DNA from: Emydura subglobosa | Lineage: Eukaryota; Chordata; Testudines; Chelidae | Direction of reading: 5' to 3' | Assembly (NCBI GenBank): GCA_007922225.1 | Contig: ML679961.1 | Location: 70,598,890 to 70,662,889 of the forward strand | DNA length: 64,000 nt | In this document: piece by piece, positions 60,730 through 64,000 of the stretch | Numbering within the stretch: position 1 is the stretch's first letter | Layout of the letters: each line of letters begins with the position of its first letter | Position numbers and translations under genes: made by a program | Notes under the pieces: model-generated | Told to the model about the DNA's origin: nothing | Database searches by the model: none | Seen by the model: the letters and a program-made list of their open reading frames with translations, nothing else

Positions 60730-60830
60730 TATGAGATTAGTGGAATGTGCATAGGATGGGCAATCAGGAACACCTGGACTCTCATCCCAATTTGCCCATT
60801 GATTCACAAGGGTGGGGGAGAGGGAGGCCT
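60730..60830 (+). repeat. Degenerate tRNA-derived SINE fragment
   Basis: 'agtggaatgtgcataggatgg' with 'ggaacacctggactctcatcccaatttgcccattgattc' in pieces resembles the 'tagtggttagagca...ggagtcaggactcctgggttctattcccagctctgccactgattc' head of turtle SINEs. It is short and degenerate. Confidence 0.4.
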
Positions 60831-61090
60831 CTTTCACTTGTGCTGCCCAGTCTACCCAGATTATCCCACACACATACAAATCTAACTCACTTGGCCATTG
60901 GTTCACTTCTTCTCTTTAAATCTCTCCTTAAAACCCTGCTCCCTCCCTCCCATCCCCCCAACAGGCCATTTCTGTAAAGGGTTTTGCAAGGCCACAGAGA
61001 GAAGCAAATAGAAAGATAAAATGCTATTGCATGTTTCAGGATTGCGTTACCATAGCAGAGCTGGAGGTGGAGGTGGTGGAAGGGGGAGCA

Positions 61091-61212
61091 AGGAGTGCTA
61101 CCGGTCGGAGTTGAGGTGCATAGGCGGAGCTGCAGCAGGTGGGGAGGCTCAGGTCTGGGACAGTCAGGAGTGCCACAGATCAGAGTTGGGGTGCATTGGC
61201 AAAACTACACAG
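61091..61212. repeat. Two-copy 75-bp imperfect tandem repeat
   Basis: The 44-bp core AGGAGTGCTACCGGTCGGAG at 61091 recurs as AGGAGTGCCACAGATCAGAG at 61166, with about 77% identity over the core by eye. The spacing is 75 bp. G-rich surroundings. Function unknown; probably local duplication. Confidence 0.55.
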
Positions 61213-61283
61213 GGCAACTTGCACAGCACTTTCCGACGTTCTGGGCTTAATCCAGCAAGGTGCTGAGCACTCTGGCCCCAATT

Positions 61284-61362
61284 CAGCAAAGCATTTAAGT
61301 AATTCCATTGATTTAAATAGTGTTTATATGCTTAAAGTTAAGCATGTGCTCAAGAGCTTTGG
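61284..61362. repeat. Palindromic interspersed repeat, longer form
   Basis: CAGCAAAGCATTTAAG at the left pairs with 'ctcaagagctttggcag' at the right, and 'tgcttaaagttaagcatgtg' has inner symmetry. The same arms occur at 58237-58275. This looks like a foldback MITE known widely in sauropsids, though I cannot name it. Confidence 0.5.
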
Positions 61363-61996
61363 CAGACCAGGGCCCTATTGCACCTTGCAGGATCAAGCTC
61401 TCTGAATGGTGCTAGTCAACGCTTGCAATCCCTTGCTCACAAATGAGAAATAAAGAGAGATTGCAGCATTTAAAGGAATGAGGTAGAGAGCAGCTCAGAC
61501 AGGACAGAAACAAAGAGAAACACTGATTGATTATGCCTGGCATCCCATTCCCAGAAGAAACATTAAGAAATATGTGCCTGGAACATCGGCACTTATCAGC
61601 ACTTTCCACCATGTGGAAACTTCTGAAAAACTCACCCAACCTTCCCATGTCCTTACAGGCTTCCTGGCTGACAGAAATATTTTAAGTGGTTTTGTGATGC
61701 ACTGAGACCTGGATCCCTCATTCTCTTCTCGCATATCTTCCCTGTAAATCAAGCTCAGATCCCAAATCCAGGGGCACCTGCAGTATCTGTACTATGGTAT
61801 CCATCCAACATGCATTCCTCAGTAATACCATCAGTGGGCTGGGGTTGGGGGAATTGCTCACTTGATAAAATGCTTCAGGCAGGAGATAGCCAAACAGTGA
61901 ATATCATCATCCAGGGGTGAGGGTGTCATTTTATCACTGGCTGGAGAGACCTCTTGCACTGATCTCCCTAAGTCACTGGGGTCATTGAAAGAAAGG
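61363..61996. other. Non-coding DNA, no gene seen
   Basis: No exon or bounded repeat was recognised up to the DIRS boundary. Confidence 0.4.
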
Positions 61997-62234
61997 AAAA
62001 ACAGGGTTACTTACCAGTAACTGTTGTTCTTTGAGATGTGTTGCTCATATACATTCCAATATAGGTGTGTGCACGCCCACAGTGCATGGTTCCCAGAACT
62101 TTTTTCCCCTTAGCAGGCTCTGGTGCCCCCTAGAGTGCCGTGCCCATGCCACAGCACATGAGGCACTGCCGGCCCTATGCCCCCCGTCCCTTCTTTCTGC
62201 CAACTCCGACAGTGGGGACGGGGGGTGGGTTGTG

Positions 62235-62335
62235 GAATGGACATGAGCAACACATCTCGAAGAACAACAGTTACTGGTAAGTAACCCTGTTTTCTATCTT
62301 CGAGTGATTGCTCATATCCATTCCGATATAGGTGA
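62235..62335 (-). repeat. Internal complementary region of the second DIRS element
   Basis: Its plus-strand copy CGAAGAACAACAGTTACTGG is the reverse complement of the left extremity (62010-62040), and the adjoining 'cgagtgattgctcatatcc' with 'attccgatataggtg' should be the reverse complement of the missing right extremity. Confidence 0.75.
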
Positions 62336-62909
62336 TTAAATAGCCATACCTTGGAGGTGGGTAGGAGTTACCAGTGAGCTGCCCTCAGCACGGCTCTGCC
62401 GAAGCCTACGTCCTCTCTCGCCTGCTGAACGATGGTGTAGTGGGACATGAAGGTGTGGACCGACGACCAGGCGGCGTCTTTACAGATGTCCTGCAGGGGC
62501 ACTCTCTCCAGAAAAGCCGTAGATGAGGCTTTAGCTCTGGGTGAATGCGCTGTGATGACACCCGGCAGCGGCACATTCGCCTGCTCCTAGCAGCACTTGA
62601 TGCAGGATGTGATCCACTCGGAGATGTGCTGGGTGGAGACCGGTGATCCTTTCATCCAGTCCCCCCCGCGATGAGGAGCTGCGCCAATTTCTGGAACGGC
62701 CGTGTCTTCGATGTGACAGGCCAGGGCTCGTCTCGCGTCTAGCGAATGCCATCTCCAAACCCAGACCGCGCGGTTTGGGAAATTCAGGGAGAGATCAATC
62801 GTGTTTACAACGAGGTTCGGAAACCAACCCAGGCTAGGAGGCCGGGCATGGCCTCCACTGCAGTTTATCCGTATAGAATAGTGTATAAGGGGGCTCCGAG
62901 GTCAAGGCC

Positions 62910-63557
62910 TTAAGTTTGGAGACCCCCCAAGCTGAGGTAATGGCCGCCCAGAAGGCTACTGTCCACGAAGCGCGGCAGAGGGCGTGAAGCCATGGGTTGC
63001 AAAGGGGAGGCCCCTATGAGTCTCGAGAGGACCAGGCTGATATCCCCGGGAGGCACCAGGTTGTGGACCTGGTGATACCACCTCTCCACCCCCTTGAGCA
63101 CCCTGACCAACGTGGGATGGGAGAACGGGGATCTCCCCACTAGCGGGTAATGGAAGTCCAAAATAGCTGCCAAGTGGACCGTCAACGAGGCCAGCACCAG
63201 ACCCCGGAGTACTCCAGGGTCGCCTGCGGAGGCAAGAGGCTGGTGGAATGCCCCGGGACTCCACCCTAGACGTAAACCATGACCACTTAGCTTGATACAC
63301 GACCTGTGTAGAAAGGGTCCCTGCTGCCCAGCAGGAGTTGTGGGACCTGCACTGAGCAGGCCCCCCCTACCTCCGTCAGCCACAGAGCCTCCAGGCCGTG
63401 AGCTGCTGGGAATCCAGGACTGGGTGCAACAGGCCACTGTGGTCCTGGGAGAGATGGTCATGCTGCCTCGGGAGCCCCATGGGCGGGGCGCATGAAAGGT
63501 CCAGCAGCATGCTGAGCCAGCGCTGGCTCGGTCAGGCCTGAGCAGTGAATATGACAT
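62910..63557 (-). pseudogene. Second DIRS element, tyrosine recombinase N-terminal part
   Basis: A 215-codon minus-strand frame. Its middle part, LVLASLTVHLAAILDFHYPL and GRSPFSHPTLVRVLKGVERW, followed by GDISLVLSRLIGASPLQPMA, matches the DIRS recombinase pattern 'SIRVHLAAISxxHPPV.GxSVFxHPxxxRFLKGL...P...WDLxLVLxxLxxPPFEPMAxC'. The catalytic Arg-containing block ('AITSARRVSELAAL') is not in this frame; downstream sequence (62900-62400) is diverged. This frame is longer than its counterpart in the first element, suggesting a somewhat younger copy. I would not expect activity. Confidence 0.7.
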
Positions 63558-63902
63558 CCGCCCTGCCCCTGTTTATGTTCAGTAAGACCTTTGACAGGAG
63601 TGGAGTGGGCGGGAACGCATACCTGAGGGTCCCCGTCCCATTATTGAGGAACGTATCTGAAAGCAACCCAGTCTCAAGACCCCGGCGCAAGCTGAGCCTT
63701 GGCACTGCGCATTCCCAACCGACACGAACAGATCCGGTTGGGGGACACCCCACATCTGGAGGATCGCAGTCACTATCCCTGAGTGCAGCGACCAGTCGTG
63801 GTGGGGTAGAAACGACCTGTTGAGGCAATCCGCCTCGTCGCTCTTCACCCCCATGAGGTGAGATGCACTCCAGCAGAGTCGTGCCTCCTGGCAAAGCCCC
63901 AT
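63545..63902 (-). pseudogene. Second DIRS element, RNase H connector remnant
   Basis: Two overlapping minus frames give HLMGVKSDEADCLNRSFLPH and DWSLHSGIVTAILQMWGVPQ, then DLFV (63850-63730), and later GTLRYAFPPTPLLSKVLL with INRGRADVIF (63640-63550). These correspond to the end of DIRS RNase H ('HLPGxxNxxADxLSR') and the connector ('LYAFPPxPLLPKVLxKIKRDRAxVI'). A frame switch lies between them. The matching blocks in the first element are at 33690-33520. Confidence 0.7.
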
Positions 63903-64000
63903 GGATGGGTAGTTTCCTCGCAGAGAGGCCGGGAGGGTGCCCCTTCCTGCCTCTTCATGTGAAATGGCTGCAGTGTTGTCCGGCAGTGCCTGTCAGGGAT

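Larger units (their letters stand above)
61997..64000 (-). mobile_element. Second DIRS-type retrotransposon, 3' end only, truncated by window
   Basis: The left end CAGGGTTACTTACCAGTAAC continues to TGTTGTTCTTTGAGATGTG. At 62235-62335 the minus strand reads TCGAAGATAGAAAACAGGGT, then TACTTACCAGTAACTGTTG, that is, an internal complementary region joining a second end ('ggaatggatatgagcaatcac') to this left end. The minus strand then carries tyrosine recombinase and RNase H remnants. The architecture matches the element at 31911-37760, but sequence differs, so it is another DIRS family or subfamily. The gag, reverse transcriptase and right end would lie beyond 64000. Confidence 0.82.

Overview
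The window is vertebrate nuclear DNA, most likely from a turtle. Evidence: spliced tetraspanin exons separated by long introns; dense old transposons (CR1, L2-like and RTE-like LINEs, DIRS elements, Ty3/Gypsy, Harbinger, hAT-like and Tc1/mariner-like MITEs); and tRNA-derived SINEs resembling the hidden-necked-turtle Pol III SINEs. No prokaryotic operons, phage, CRISPR arrays or intact long ORFs are present. The species assignment is inference.

The only host gene I can support is on the minus strand: the first three coding exons of a tetraspanin that I recognise as TSPAN18. They lie at 20374-20436 (ATG, 21 codons), 19497-19691 (65 codons) and 13700-13774 (25 codons). All junctions are phase 0 with clean GT/AG signals, and together they give residues 1-111 (N-terminus, TM1, small loop, TM2, TM3). 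I did not find the large-loop, TM4 and C-terminal exons, so they probably lie beyond the left edge. Everything right of 20.5 kb is then 5' of the start codon, either 5'-UTR intron or upstream DNA.

Layout. 0-6.6 kb: intronic DNA with a hAT-like MITE, tRNA-like modules and a MIR-like SINE. 6.6-12.5 kb: an old repeat split by a complete but dead Harbinger transposon (TTA target duplications, transposase and Myb-like genes), itself hit by a 994-bp solo LTR with CATGC duplications. 12.5-20.5 kb: tetraspanin exons and introns with a MITE and L2-like LINE remnant. 20.5-31.9 kb: GC-rich LTR-like repeat, RTE-like LINE, SINEs, an L2-like LINE holding a MITE, and a SINE split by an LTR-like insert. 31.9-37.8 kb: a nearly whole DIRS retrotransposon on the minus strand with gag, RT, RNase H, tyrosine recombinase, inverted ends and internal complementary region, broken by a CR1 tail. 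42.7-43.5 kb: the 5' end of a second Harbinger copy next to a mariner-like MITE. 47.3-48.0 kb: MITE cluster. 53.7-56.9 kb: 3' half of a Ty3/Gypsy element with an LTR whose ends form a roughly 68-bp inverted repeat. 62.0-64.0 kb: the 3' end of another DIRS element running off the window.

All transposon genes carry stops or frameshifts, so none looks active. I see no new multi-gene system. The most informative structures are the DIRS end-junction, the inverted ends of the Gypsy LTR, and several nested insertions whose target duplications can still be read.
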